Positions 34,885 through 45,708 of a DNA stretch of 64,000 bases are shown piece after piece. The translations under genes were made by a program, and so were the position numbers. The notes under the pieces are model-generated. The model was given only the letters and a program-made list of their open reading frames with translations. It searched no databases and was not told the origin of the DNA. This DNA comes from Armigeres subalbatus (lineage: Eukaryota; Arthropoda; Insecta; Diptera; Culicidae). Numbering within the stretch: the first letter of the stretch is position 1; each line of letters opens with the position of its first letter. The stretch lies in the NCBI RefSeq assembly GCF_024139115.2, contig NW_026943395.1:1-64000 (forward strand), written 5' to 3'.

Positions 34885-36240
34885 ATGTTTGTTGGGAGTC
34901 CATATAGACAGTGATTTGAGAGGTTGAAAGGTACAATACGCAGAGATGGGGGCAACAGCGACTATGTCCAAGGGCTTGACGATCCCTCCCCAGGCCATCT
35001 GCGAGTTGTGGGGCTTGCCTAGGATGTGGTGGGATTTGATAGTGGGCCCTGTTAAATTTCTATAAAAAGCTGCATGTATCCGCAAGTAGGCCCCACCAAA
35101 CGACCGTGTGCCGCTCAAAGCACACAAGCCCAAGTCCTGGTGTCAGGTGGGACACAAAACCCACAAAACAGACCTGATACGATGGCCCTCCGACGAGACA
35201 GGAGGTTTGCGCAGGCCCAATAAGCCGCCTGGAAAACTAGTAATCACGAGCAATATAAGAGTTGACGAATAAAGGATCACGATTGGAAGGTTGGAACATG
35301 GAACTGCAAGTCGCTAGGTTTCGCAGGTTGCGACAGGATGATCTACGATGAATTACATCCTCGCAACTTCGACGTCGTGGCGTTGCAGGAGATTTGCTGG
35401 ACAGCACAGAAAGTGTGGAAAAGCGGGCATCGAGCGGCTACCTTCTATCAAAGCTGTGGCACCACCAACGAGCTGGGAACCGGCTTCATAGTGCTGGGTA
35501 AGATGCGCCAATTGTGTCGCAGCCAATCAACGCAAGGATGTGCAAGCTGAGGATAAAAGGCCGTTTGTTCAACTATAGCATCATCAACGTGGACTGCCCA
35601 CACGAAGGAAGACCCGACGACGAGAAAGAAGCGTCCTATGCACAGCTGGAGCAGACATATGATGGATGCCCACTGCGGGACGTCAAAATCGTCATCGGCG
35701 ACACGAACGCTCAGGTAGGAAGGGAGGAAATGTATAGACCGGTCATCGGACCAGATAGTCTGCACATCGTATGCATAAACTTCGCAGCCTCCCGCGGAAT
35801 GATAGTCCGAAGCACCTTCTTTCCCCGCAAAAATATCCACAAGGACACATGGAGATCACCTAACCAAGAAACGGAAAACCAATTCGACCACGTTCTAATC
35901 GACGGTAAATTCTTCTCCGACATCACGAACGTCCGCACTTACCGCAGTGCGAATAGTGAATCCGACCTCTACCTCGTTGCAGTATGCCTGCGCTCAAAAC
36001 TCTCAACGTTGTACAACACGTGTCGAAGTCGGACGCCGCGGCTTAACATTGGGCGGCTACAAGACGGTAGACAAGCCCAAGAATACGCGCAGCAGCTGTA
36101 AGTGGCATTCCCAACGGAAGAGCAGCTAGGCGCAGCGCCTCTTGAAGATGTCTGAAAAGATATTCGATCCGCCATTGATAGCACCGCAACCACCCCGTAA
36201 GGGGGTGGCTGCGATGATTGCTACGTCCATTAGGGTCTTC
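34885..36240 (+). mobile_element. RTE/JAM1-like LINE, truncated copy
   Basis: A 5' non-coding part (34885 to about 35280) is followed by an endonuclease remnant. The RT is missing: the copy ends soon after the endonuclease, near 36240. It is related to, but clearly diverged from, the copy at 40862-44167. Confidence 0.7.
35285..36105 (+). pseudogene. RTE-type endonuclease remnant
   Basis: It starts at about 35288 (VGTWNCKSLGFAG) and continues DVVALQEICW, FYQSCGTTNELGTGF, and after a frameshift near 35510 RIKGRLFNYSIINVDCPHEG. Then come IVIGDTNAQVGREE, TWRSPNQETENQFDHVLIDG and SDLYLVAVCLRSKL. In GDTNAQ the usual GDLNAQ/GDFNA is altered, and SDLYLV replaces SDHYLV, so the catalytic His is lost. 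Inactive. Confidence 0.8.
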
Positions 36241-36718
36241 TCTCCTATGTCCGTATTTGGATTTGATGGAAGATCTATTTCAGATCCCCGCAAAGCAAAA
36301 CCCCGAATCGCTATCGGATAACTATTTGGAAACCTAAACTTGTGGAATTTCCCAATCTCGAACCGTTGACTGGCGTGGCTATGGATTCATGACGTATTTG
36401 CTTATCTCGCTGTACTTCATCTGACTCAGGTAGCTGTGCCTAAGACGTCGATCCCTAGGCTGTACACCGAAAAAAAAACTTTTTTACCAAGGCTTGAAGT
36501 GATTGATTATACATGAAAACTGTGCACATGATCAGCGTGTTCATTTAGTAATCAGATTACCCTATAGTTTCGACCTTGTCGCAATGGGTCTCAGGCTAAC
36601 TTTCACGAGCAATTCCATGGATTTTTCGACGTATACTAAGTCTAAGGGGAAAACTCGAATAAAATGAAAATTTCAAAATTGGGGACCGTCACGAAAACAT
36701 GTAAGATTTGTAACATTA
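36241..36718. other. no gene recognised
   Basis: No frame or repeat ends are supported here. Confidence 0.4.
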
Positions 36719-36911
36719 CAGTCAAACCTCCATGAGTCGATATTGAAGGGACCATCGACGATGGAAATATCGAGATGTGGAAGATATAGTTTTTGGAAAG
36801 CTGTTTCGAGGGACCATCACAGTAACCCAGAAAATATTATTTAATATGGCATAATTTGCTTCCATGAGTCGATATCGAGTCATAGAACATCGACTCATGG
36901 AGGTTTGACTG
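36719..36911. mobile_element. 193-bp TA-inserting MITE, CAGTCAAACCTCCATGAGTC ends
   Basis: The inverted ends are CAGTCAAACCTCCATGAGTC and its complement, with TA on each side. CAGTC termini and a TA target fit the pogo/Tc1-mariner type. A partial copy (left half) lies at 53941-54050. Confidence 0.82.
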
Positions 36912-37250
36912 TAATAGATCCTTTATCTTTCAATAGATTTTAATGATTTATATATCAATCGATTTGCAAACTCTCCACCAATTTGCCAGTAGTATTGAAA
37001 TATTTGATTGGTAAACTATTGAAAATTTTATTTCTTTCATGCATCATGCATCCCCTATACAGCGCGTTCCAATACATGGTAATTTACTACTTTTAGGGTA
37101 TTATCAATTATTGAACTGGGGTGTATGACTGGGGTGGCCCAGCTGCTAGGGGGTCGTACACATATTACGTAAGCACTTATGGGGGGATCTGTCATTTTCT
37201 TACGCTCCATATAAATAAAAACCCAAATTTATCCACCAGTGGTGATTATG

Positions 37251-37764
37251 CCTTTCTCGATTCAATGTGTTGAATTTGAATTAGTATGGTAAATGCAACG
37301 TAAATTGCCTACATTTAGGCGGTTAATAGCTTTGATGCGATTATATCACGCTGCTTAAAAATAACTCAACTATGAGAGTAATGGATTGCGTCACGGCTAA
37401 ATTGATTAATGATTTAAAATGTGCATGTACACAGGGTATTTGATAAAAGAAAAATAGAAATATTATTCAAACCGCATGAGATATTAGCAAACAAAAACAA
37501 TAGTGTCCAACTAGGAAAGTTTCTCCGTCGAATGAAACTAGTTGCACTCGAATCGGTCAAGTCCTTCTATATGAAACGTGTTTAACAATAAAATTCCTGG
37601 GCTACACACACACACACACACACACAGTCAGACATGTGCTCAGTTTTTCGAGCTGAGTCGATTGGTATATAACACTATGGGTCTCCGAGCCTTCTATCAA
37701 AATTTGGCTTTTGGAGTGAAATTATAGCCTTCTGGTACAACTTTGTTGTACGAGAAAGGCAAAA
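37251..37764. mobile_element. 514-bp element with TGCCTTTCTCG ends, contains (CA)n
   Basis: The ends are TGCCTTTCTCG / CGAGAAAGGCA, with ACAACTTTGTTGTACGAG inside the right end. A (CA)12-type tract lies at about 37602-37626. Relatives are seen at 54064-54200 (TGCCTTTCTCGTACAACGAA, with a TG/TA tract) and around 59870-60040. Confidence 0.6.
37602..37626. repeat. (CA)n microsatellite
   Basis: About 12 CA repeats inside the TGCCTTTCTCG element. Confidence 0.9.
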
Positions 37765-37853
37765 ATGATTTGTATAGGAAAAATCTTACATGGGGGAAGG
37801 GGGGGTTTAAAAACTCAGAAAAAAATGCCTACGTCATTAGTGTTCGGCCCCTA

Positions 37854-38183
37854 AGACTCAGATTGCCAGCATCTTGCAGCGCAATTGGCGCGCCGAGCAG
37901 CAGTCGGATAGCGCCGACTAGTGGGTAGCTAGTCAGGATGGTGAGGTATTAGCTAAGCAAGTGGTAGAAGAACTAGCACGTAGCTAGTCACGAGGTAGAG
38001 GAACTAGTGGGTAGCTAGTATGTGGGTGTGCGTATTCGCACGGACTTCTCCCAGAAGTAATGCCGCAAGACTGTTCCGGGGAGACTCAGGGTCTGTGAAC
38101 AGTGTGGTTTTAGCGGGTCGGCGGCAGCCAACCCCGTTCGCCGGTAGCCCATCGGTGTCTGGATGCACCCTACTGAAAAAAAA
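37854..38183. repeat. unidentified repeat with TAGCTAGT units, A-tail
   Basis: Four spaced copies of TAGCTAGT lie between about 37925 and 38020. GC-rich DNA ending in (A)10 at about 38176-38185 follows, and may be the tail of a retroposon on the plus strand. TAGCTAGT also occurs near position 26. Confidence 0.4.
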
Positions 38184-38219
38184 AACAGAGTGGGAGGTGC
38201 TGCTGACGCTGGGTAGTAG

Positions 38220-38472
38220 CACAGAGAAACAGACGTCTCACTCAACATATGTTCCATCGTACACCTTTTTAACGGTTTATTTAACTTTTTGTAGGTGGTC
38301 AATCGGCCACCGATGGCGCTTTCATCGATTTTGCTTGTGATTGACGTTTGCACACTACCGCCATCTGGTTGCCGCTTGGCCACTCATCGGGATTTTAGCA
38401 TTGGGCGACAAAGTTTTCGTGACGATGATTTTGATTGCACTTTGTTCTAAGTGAGACGTCTGTTTCTCTGTG
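38220..38472. mobile_element. 253-bp MITE, CACAGAGAAACAGACGTC ends, 7-bp TSD
   Basis: Inverted ends of 22 bp (CACAGAGAAACAGACGTCTC). GTAGTAG is duplicated at 38213-38219 and 38473-38479. Repeat X at 21850 shows the empty site GGTAGTAGTGTCGG. Confidence 0.88.
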
Positions 38473-38615
38473 GTAGTAGTGTCGGTGGGATGGTTCCTTC
38501 TCTTCTATATAGAGCGGAATAATTGGTTCAGTGTACTTTATTTGGTTTTACGTAGTTTACGTCGAGCGGTCGTGTCTTGTATACAATCCCAACATTTTTT
38601 TGTTTTAATTTTCTA

Positions 38616-39130
38616 AAATTTTCTCTGAAATTTGTTTGGATCAGAAAAGTTTCAAAAATTCTTCGGATTATCTTTGGATAACTCTTCGGTTTTCCGTATG
38701 GGACATCTGCGGAATTCCTTTGGGAAACTTTTTGGAATTTTCTTGGGAAACGTTTCAAAATTCGGAATTTCCTCGAGAACCACTTCGAAATTGGGAAACT
38801 CTTCGGAATTTATATGGGAGGCGCTTTGATATTTCCTCGAAAAACGCTACATAATTTCCTCGGGAAACCTTTCGGCTTTTCTTCGGAAAACTCAGTGGAA
38901 TTTCTATGGTAAATTTCTTCAGTAAACGCTTAGGAATTTCCTCGAGAAACGTCTCGAAATTTCTTCGCCCTCGGGAAACGCTTCGATAACTATTTCGAAT
39001 TTCTTCGGGCATTTTTTCAAAACGTTTTAAGGAAACTTCGGAATTTCTTCAGGAAACGCTTCGGAATTTCCTCAAGAAACGCTATGACGCTCGTACACTC
39101 CTATGAATTTCTTCGAGAAACGAATTGAAT
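38616..39130. repeat. degenerate GGAATTCC-type satellite, array 2
   Basis: Diverged units of the type TTCCTCGGGAAACGCTTCGGAAT, with periods of about 24-27 bp in places. It resembles array 1 but is richer in GGGAAACG. Frames of 65-85 codons in both directions are artefacts. Confidence 0.75.
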
Positions 39131-39677
39131 TTTTTTTTTGGGAAATATTTATTTCGAACCGATGAAAATATGTCGGCAGCGGCGTGTACGTAACACCAAA
39201 AACTATAGTCAGCGGCGGCGTGGCGAGGCGGTGCACACCTCTACGATACAGTATCATCGTTTCCATTGTCATACAGCGCTCATCTAACGGTTTTCATATT
39301 GTCGCGCTTATCTTTTTTTAGAGTGCTGCGGCGGTCTTTCACTCGCAGGCTCGACTGCGAAGGTAAACGTCAAGATAGCCGCCGTGTTAAAAGATAGGCA
39401 GAATTTTCCCGCTCAAAACAAAACCACGTGATTTTCGCGAAATGACAGCAGTGCTCGATTGTATTAGTGAGAGGCAACCGGAGTCACTGAGTACATGGAG
39501 AGTGTTTATCATGGCAAGTGCATACGGTGGGTAAGACTTTCATTGACTCTGTCATGTTTAGTAACCGTTGCGATTACCTGAGAAGCAACCAGCAGGAAGC
39601 CGCAGTATTCTATTTTATCTCGAGATGCATAATAAAGTGTCTGCATTATACACGTGGCGCAATACTCCTACCTTTAT
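39131..39677. other. no gene recognised
   Basis: Mixed composition, with a GC-rich patch at 39175-39240. No supported frame. Confidence 0.4.
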
Positions 39678-39847
39678 GGCCCGTTTACATATGCGCTAGT
39701 TCTAGCGGAAAATGCACTATCCGACAATACTAGCGCGTTATTAGCACAATGTAAACGCTTATTAGCAAGGACAATTCCTGTTTACATTGTGCTAGTATTG
39801 TCGGATAGTGCATTATCTGCTACAACTAGCATATATGTAAACGGGCC
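39678..39847. mobile_element. 170-bp hairpin MITE, GGCCCGTTTACATAT ends
   Basis: The arms GGCCCGTTTACATATGCGCT...CACTATCCGACAATACTAGC are inverted over about 60 bp. AT may be duplicated. Frames across it are artefacts. Confidence 0.75.
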
Positions 39848-40861
39848 ATTGAGAACCTTGTGCTCGATTAGAACAACCGATTTGACAGCAAACCCGCTGT
39901 TCCAATTTTGACGCTGCGTCTCTTTGTTATGAGTGCAGCCTTTTTAGGTTTTCACTTCGGTTCCCTTTGTTCTGCTGTCCGAAACATGGGTGGTACCTAA
40001 CTGTCAACTCGTATGTATTTTTACTTCATTGACATTTAGATCCCCTATCCTCGCCAGCAAAAGATGTTCCGGACAGCTACAATGTATATCTGGTAACTAA
40101 AATATCTTTTATGCTTCCACAAGCCTAACTTGTCGGTTTGTTATGCATAATGTTGTAGTGCATGTTTTGATTCATTATCAACATTGGTTTGACAATTGTA
40201 GTGGTACTGGTACTTTGGCTGCCAGATCAAAGTGACCTAGATGTTAGTCACGCGAACAGGAACGACATTAGCAATGCATCTACTGTAAACAACGAGCAAC
40301 AGAGTTCGCCAAGCAAAACTCGGTATGGTATCCAGGAAATCTGCGACTGCATTGGTGTTACGCTTGCTCTATCAGAATAAAACCAAAACACATCTGGTAT
40401 TCTGCTTTATTCACTCTGCTTTCAAGTTGCTGGGAAGGAGGAGAGAAAGTATCAAAGCCTCCCATGTAGTGTATCAGAGTTTTATTCTCATAGCGGACCT
40501 AATTTTCCTAATGTCTGAAAAGATTTTTCTAACAGCGTTTGGGAACAACACTCATTGTTAGGTTACCAAGTGATTTGCCTCGCTCAGTTGTCTCCCAATG
40601 GTGGGCGATGAAGATCTTTAAACATTGAATCAACGAACGCTAAATTTCAACGATCTAGAAAGCATCAGCGATTAGGCCGCAGTAGAGCATCAAGTTGGCA
40701 TGCATTTAGCCGATTTTTACTCATAATCTGATTTTTTTCAATGCCTGGTATCTGTCCATTGTTCTTGGCGTTATGTGGAAGTCGAGAATTCTGGCGATGC
40801 TCTTTTTCCGGGGTCGGCTGAAAAATCAGACGGCATAATATCCCTGCTATGACTCTATCGC
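39848..40861. other. no gene recognised
   Basis: Short frames at 40189-40561 show no family motif. TAACTAAAATATCTTTT at about 40096 is shared with about 30400. The last 13 bp form the left target duplication of the RTE that follows. Confidence 0.4.
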
Positions 40862-43800
40862 GGCACGGCAAATGCTGGGTAAAGCGTACCATTGGTACTT
40901 CGCGTACCTGAAGGAATAAAATAGACCCCATCTCGCGGTCCTTAGCCTCTTACCCAGCAACTCCTATCCCTACCTCCCCGCGGTGCTGGCCGGGATACGA
41001 GCAACCTTAGGGAAGATCGGGTAACCAACCCCGGTGGGAACTATGGTCGTATGCTGACAGGGACTCTAAGTGAAACTGTGCACCATGGTCCACCGGAAAT
41101 TTAGGGGGTTTGGTGTCAGGCCCTGCAAGCCAGCCTTTAAAAAATCATAAGCAACGAACAATCAACAAGAGAGTACGGACCGGAACCATCGGCGAAGACC
41201 ACTGCGACGAAAAGGGACTAGCGATTGGAAACTCGGTTCGTGGAACTGCAAATCTCTCAACTTCATCGGGAGCACACGCATACTCGCCGATGTGCTCAAG
41301 GACCGTGGATTCGGCATCGTAGCGCTGCAGGAGGTTTGTTGGAAGGGATCAATGGTGCGAACGTTTAGAGGTAATCATACCATCTACCAGAGCTGCGGCA
41401 ACACACACGAGCTGGGAACAGCTTTCATAGTGATGGGCGATATGCAAAGGCGCGTGATCGGGTGGTGGCCGATCAATGAAAGAATGCGCAGGTTGAGGAT
41501 CAAAGGCCGGTTCTTCAACTTCAGCATAATCAACGTCCATAGCCCACACTCCGGAAGCACTGATGATGATAAGGACGCATTCTACGCGCAGCTGGAACGT
41601 GAGTACGACAGCTGCCCAAGCCACGACGTCAAAATCATCATAGGAGATTTGAACGCTCAGGTTGGCCAAGAGGAGGAGTTTAGACCGACTATTGGAAAGT
41701 TCAGCGCTCACCGGCTGACGAACGAAAACGGCCTACGACTAATTGATTTCGCCGCCTCCAAGAATATGGTTATTCGTAGCACCTACTTTCAACACAGCCT
41801 CCCGTATCGGTACACCTGGAGATCACCACTGCAGACAGAATCACAAATCGACCACGTTCTGATTGATGGACGGTACTTCTCCGACATTATCGACGTCAGG
41901 ACATATCGTGGCGCTAAAATCGACTCGGACCACTATCTGGTGATGGTTAAACTGCGCCCAAAACTATCCGTCATCAACAATGTTCGGTACCGACGACCGC
42001 CGCGGTACGACCTAGAGCGACTGAAGCAACCTGATGTCGCCACTGCATACGCGCAGCATCTCGAGGCAGCGTTGCCGGAAGAGGGTGAGCTCGATGGGGC
42101 CTCTTGAGGACTGCTGGAGTACAGTTAAAGCAGCCATTAACGACGCAGCGGAGAACAACGTCGGGTATATGGGTCGAAGTCGACGGAACGATTGGTTCGA
42201 CGAAGAGTGCAGACAGATTCTGGAGGAGAAGGACGCAGCGCGGGCGGTCGCGCTGCAGCAAGGTACCCGGCAGAACGTGGAACGTTATAGACGGAAGCGG
42301 AGACAGCAGACCCGCCTTTTTCAGGAGAAGAAACGCCGCCTGGAAGAAGTGGAGTGCGAGGAGATGGAACAGCTGTGCCGTTCTCAAGATACACGCAAGT
42401 TCTATCAGAAGCTCAACGCATCCCGCAAAGGCTTCGTGCCGCGAGCCGAAATGTGCCGGGATAAGGATGGATGGATGGAAGGATCTTGACGGACGAACGT
42501 GTGGTGATCGAAAGGTGGAAGCAGCACTACGAGGAACATCTGAATGGCGCTGAGAGTACAGGCAGTGAAAGTCAAGGCAGCGGAGGAGATGGCTACGTCA
42601 GTTCAGCGGACGATGGAAGCCAACCAGCCCCCACCTTGAGGGAAGTTAAGGATGCCATTCAACAGCTAAAGACCAATAAAGCAGCTGGTAAGGATGGTAT
42701 CGGAGCTGAGCTCATCAAGATGGGCCCGGAAAAGCTGGCCACTTGCCTGCACAAACTGATAGTCAGAATCTGGGAAACCGAACAGCTACCGGAGGAGTGG
42801 AAGGAAGGGGTTATATGCCCCATCTACAAGAAAGGCGACAAACTGGAGTGTGAGAACTTTCGAGCGATCACCATCCTTAATGCCGCCTACAAAGTGATAT
42901 CCCAGATCATCTTCCGTCGTCTGTCACCATTAGTGAACGAGTTCGTGGGAAGTTATCAAGCCGGCTTCGTTGACGGCCGCTCGACAACGGACCAGATCTT
43001 TAGTGTACGGCAAATCCAGGTGAATACCAGGTCCCAACGCACCATCTGTTCGTTGATTTCAAGGCGGCATACGACAGTATAGACCGCGTAGAGCTATGGA
43101 AAATTATGGACGAGAACAGCTTCCCTGGGAAGCTTACCAGACTGATCAAAGCAACGGTGGATGGTGTGCAAAACTGTGTGAAGATTTCGGGCGAACACTC
43201 CAGTTCGTTCGAATCGCGCCGGGGACTAAGACAAGGTGATGGACTTTCGTGCCTGTTGTTCAACATTGCGCTAGAAGGTGTCATGCGGAGAGCCGGGTGT
43301 AACAGCCGGGGTACGATTTTCAACAGATCCAGCCAATTTATTTGCTTCGCGGATGACATGGACATTGTCGGCCGAACATTTGCAAAGGTGGCAGAACTGT
43401 ACACCCGCCTGAAACGTGAAGCAACAAAAGTTGGACTGGTGGTGAATGCGTCAAAGACAAAGTACATGCTTGTGGGCGGAACCGAGCGCGACAGGGCCCG
43501 CCTGGGAAGCAGTGTTACGATAGACGGGGATACCTTCGAGGTGGTCGAGGAATTCGTCTACCTCGGATCTTGCTAACGGCTGACAACAACGTTAGTCGTG
43601 AAATACGAAAGCGCATCATCTGTGGAAGTCGGGCCTACTACGGGCTCCAGAAGAAACTGCGGTCGAAAAAGATTCGCCACCGCACCAAATGTGTCATGTA
43701 CAAGACGTTAATAAGACCGGTAGTCCTCTACGGACATGAAACATGGACAATGCTCGAGGAGGACTTGCAAGCACTCGGAGTATTCGAGAGACGGGTGCTT

Positions 43801-44167
43801 TGGACCATCTTTGGCGGTGTGCAAGAAGACGGTGTGTGGCGGCGAAGAATGAACCATGAGCTCGCCCAACTCTACGGCGAACCCAGTATCCAGAAGGTAG
43901 CTAAAGCCGGAAGGGTACGATGGGCAGGACATGTTGCAAGAATGCCTGACAGCAACCCTGCAAAGATGGTGTTCGCTTCCGATCCGGCAGGTACGAGACG
44001 GCGTGGAGCGCAGCGAGCGAGATGGGCAGACCAGGTGCAGAACGACTTGGCGAGCGTGGGGCGTATCCGAGGATGGAGAGATGCGGCCTCGAACCGTGCA
44101 TTGTGGCGTCAAATTGTTGATTCAGTGTTATCTGTTTAGATGTTAACTAAATAAATGAAATGAATGA
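40862..44167 (+). mobile_element. RTE/JAM1-like LINE, near full length, with TSD
   Basis: The 13-bp sequence ATGACTCTATCGC stands before it (40849-40861) and after it (44168-44180), partly overlapping the (AATGA)n-like tail AAATAAATGAAATGAATGA. RTE elements typically end in such short tandem tails. The 5' UTR is about 360 bp, followed by one endonuclease-RT ORF that now holds about four frameshifts. It is the best-preserved RTE here and the reference for the fragments at 8913, 46919, 60640 and 62670. Confidence 0.85.
41220..44139 (+). pseudogene. RTE endonuclease-reverse transcriptase ORF, frameshifted
   Basis: Endonuclease: GSWNCKSLNFIG (about 41240), IVALQEVCW, IIIGDLNAQVGQEE (about 41635), QIDHVLIDG (about 41850) and DSDHYLVMVKL (about 41925). 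Linker and RT: KAAGKDGIGAELIK (about 42680), VICPIYKKGDK (about 42810), QAGFVDGRSTTDQIF (about 42960), VDFKAAYDSID (about 43050), RRGLRQGDGLSCLLFN (about 43215) and ICFADDMDIVG (about 43345). C-terminal part: RWAGHVARMPDSNP (about 43920), ending DSVLSV at 44139. Breaks lie near 42105, 42470, 43020 and 43570. Catalytic residues are retained, so the decay is recent. Confidence 0.88.
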
Positions 44168-44367
44168 ATGACTCTATCGCCTAGCTGCTAAGTGTTCACT
44201 AAGCATTTTCGATGTTATTAACTTCGTACAAATGCTAGAAAAAAAGAATAACTTTGGTATCAATGGTTGAAAACCTCTTTGGTAAAGAATAAAAACTTCC
44301 ATGTGGAAGGTTGAATGTCATCACCAGTTACAGCTCCAAAAACACATGAAAATATACGGATTTAATA

Positions 44368-44373
44368 TTTATT
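44368..44373 (-). terminator. poly(A) signal AATAAA (minus)
   Basis: It lies 50 bp after the stop codon of the minus-strand bZIP-like gene. Confidence 0.65.
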
Positions 44374-44422
44374 GACTAGTGCAGCGGAATCAAAAAGACG
44401 AACTTATTACATAACGGTTGAA

Positions 44423-45676
44423 TTAACTGGACTGCCCCACCTCCCGAATGATCACAACCGACCGGATGCTTATGTCCTGTTGATTATTTTTCGACAGGTC
44501 GAGTATTGCTTCTTCGGGTTCCGGTACACTGTCCGTTTCGCTGTCGTTAGTACTCTGTTTCGGTTTGGCCTCCGTTTCGGGCTCACTAACCGAAAGATCA
44601 AGTCTTCGCGCAACCGGTGCCGTCCTCGCTGGACTTGTTGCTTCTGCAATCTGGTTTTCCTCGGCCGGTTGTGATTGTTCTCGCGGTTTGTGCGTTCGCA
44701 ACGGTCCCGGTACGAACACATCTTTAACCTTTTCAAACTCTTCGAGATAATCAACAGGCTCTTCGTTTACTTTCTCGCGCAGTGCATTTGCATACATGAA
44801 AAGTCCGGACAATCGTTCCTTCATGTACTGATTGTGAGTTCGTTCGTTGGTCGCTTCCTGTTGTAAAAGGTCATCCATCATTCGAATCTTAGTGCGGCTT
44901 TGCTGGGCGGCGATTGTATTCCTTTTGCGAACTGCTTGCTGTTCAGGAGTTCGGTTTTCGGCACCCGGAAATTTACGTGCCATATTTTTGTTATACGATA
45001 TTAGGTATGGTTTGCATCGATTCAAAGTGACCCGAGACACGCCATTTAACGGCCTCATAGGAGTGGACTTCATGGCCTTTGATGTCTCTGCTTTCGCTAT
45101 CGTTACTGATTGATTCACTCTCGGTGATTCTTCTTCGCGGTGTTCTGTTGGTCTTTTGGGCTTAACATCAACCACGTTTGTATTATTGTTGATACAAGGC
45201 TGTATAACTGACTCACGCTGCTGTTGTGGCAAGTCAAGCTCATCGGTACTCGCATTGCTTTCGTTCACTTCGGATGCATTATCCTCCTCTAGAAGAGAGC
45301 TTTCGTCGATGATCAAACGTTCATCGTCTTCGTCATCAGCGTCGCCGATGGTTACGTTCTCGCCTATTGAAATTTCAGCACTGCGAATCAAACTGATGGA
45401 TTGATCTGAGTGCATTGAATCGTCATCCGATGAATGGCTTGTGTTGCTTGCCGTCTCCGCTTCATTGCTTCGTTGCTTTTGGCGTTTTTCTTCCTCGAGC
45501 AACTCTTCATACCGCTGCGATGCTATTTCCACCAACTCCATCCACATGCTCATACTACTTGCGCATGTATACTGCGTTCCAATCGGTTTCATTGGCTGCT
45601 CACTAACTGGATGCTGATTGGTAGCTTCTGGTGCCATTTTCGCTAAGGTGTTGTTCACTGTTGGATTACTGTTCAT
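44423..45676 (-). CDS. intronless bZIP-like transcription factor (417 aa)
   Basis: Homologue of the protein at 32258-33013. The conserved block runs from YNKNMARKFP (about 228), through the basic region VRKRNTIAAQQSRTK (N253, R261; N-x7-R), to FMYANALREKVNEEPVDYLE (about 292-311) and FEKVKD. A Leu is placed nine residues after the Arg, but later heptads are weak. The N-terminal half is acidic and Ser-rich (DADDEDDE near 115), as in activation regions. The C-terminal region has two LDLS motifs (RRLDLSV about 357-363, ILDLSK about 391-396) that resemble CtBP co-repressor docking sites (PxDLS). A single-exon frame, a close TATA box and a poly(A) signal support a real gene. It converges on its relative across 11 kb of repeats. 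Confidence 0.85.
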   Translation of the reverse strand: MNSNPTVNNTLAKMAPEATNQHPVSEQPMKPIGTQYTCASSMSMWMELVEIASQRYEELLEEEKRQKQRSNEAETASNTSHSSDDDSMHSDQSISLIRSAEISIGENVTIGDADDEDDERLIIDESSLLEEDNASEVNESNASTDELDLPQQQRESVIQPCINNNTNVVDVKPKRPTEHREEESPRVNQSVTIAKAETSKAMKSTPMRPLNGVSRVTLNRCKPYLISYNKNMARKFPGAENRTPEQQAVRKRNTIAAQQSRTKIRMMDDLLQQEATNERTHNQYMKERLSGLFMYANALREKVNEEPVDYLEEFEKVKDVFVPGPLRTHKPREQSQPAEENQIAEATSPARTAPVARRLDLSVSEPETEAKPKQSTNDSETDSVPEPEEAILDLSKNNQQDISIRSVVIIREVGQSS

Positions 45677-45708
45677 GAAGTAAGTAGATGGTGTAGAATG
45701 GATGATAG

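Larger units (their letters stand above)
37149..37853. mobile_element. Harbinger-like MITE copy 2, interrupted
   Basis: The ends (GGGGGTCGTACACATATTACGTAAG left; GGGGCCGAACACTAATGACG reversed right) and the inner CTTACGCTCCATATAAATA match 3594-3746. A second element (37251-37764) is inserted in its A-rich middle. Confidence 0.65.
36938..38615. repeat. dispersed repeat X, copy 2, split by later insertions
   Basis: The left part is 36938-37148 and the right part about 38184-38615. Between them stand a Harbinger-like element (37149-37853) and about 330 bp of another unidentified repeat with TAGCTAGT units. The right part is itself split by the MITE at 38220-38472. Alignment with 21577-21990 shows where the breaks are. 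Confidence 0.7.

Noticed and set aside
36938..38615. One long autonomous transposon
   Set aside because: Comparison with 21577-21990 shows an old repeat cut by several later insertions; no transposase frame is present.
32258..45676. Calling the bZIP-like pair sisterless-A or a male-determining factor
   Set aside because: The atypical bZIP is suggestive, but nothing in the sequence proves orthology or a role in sex determination.
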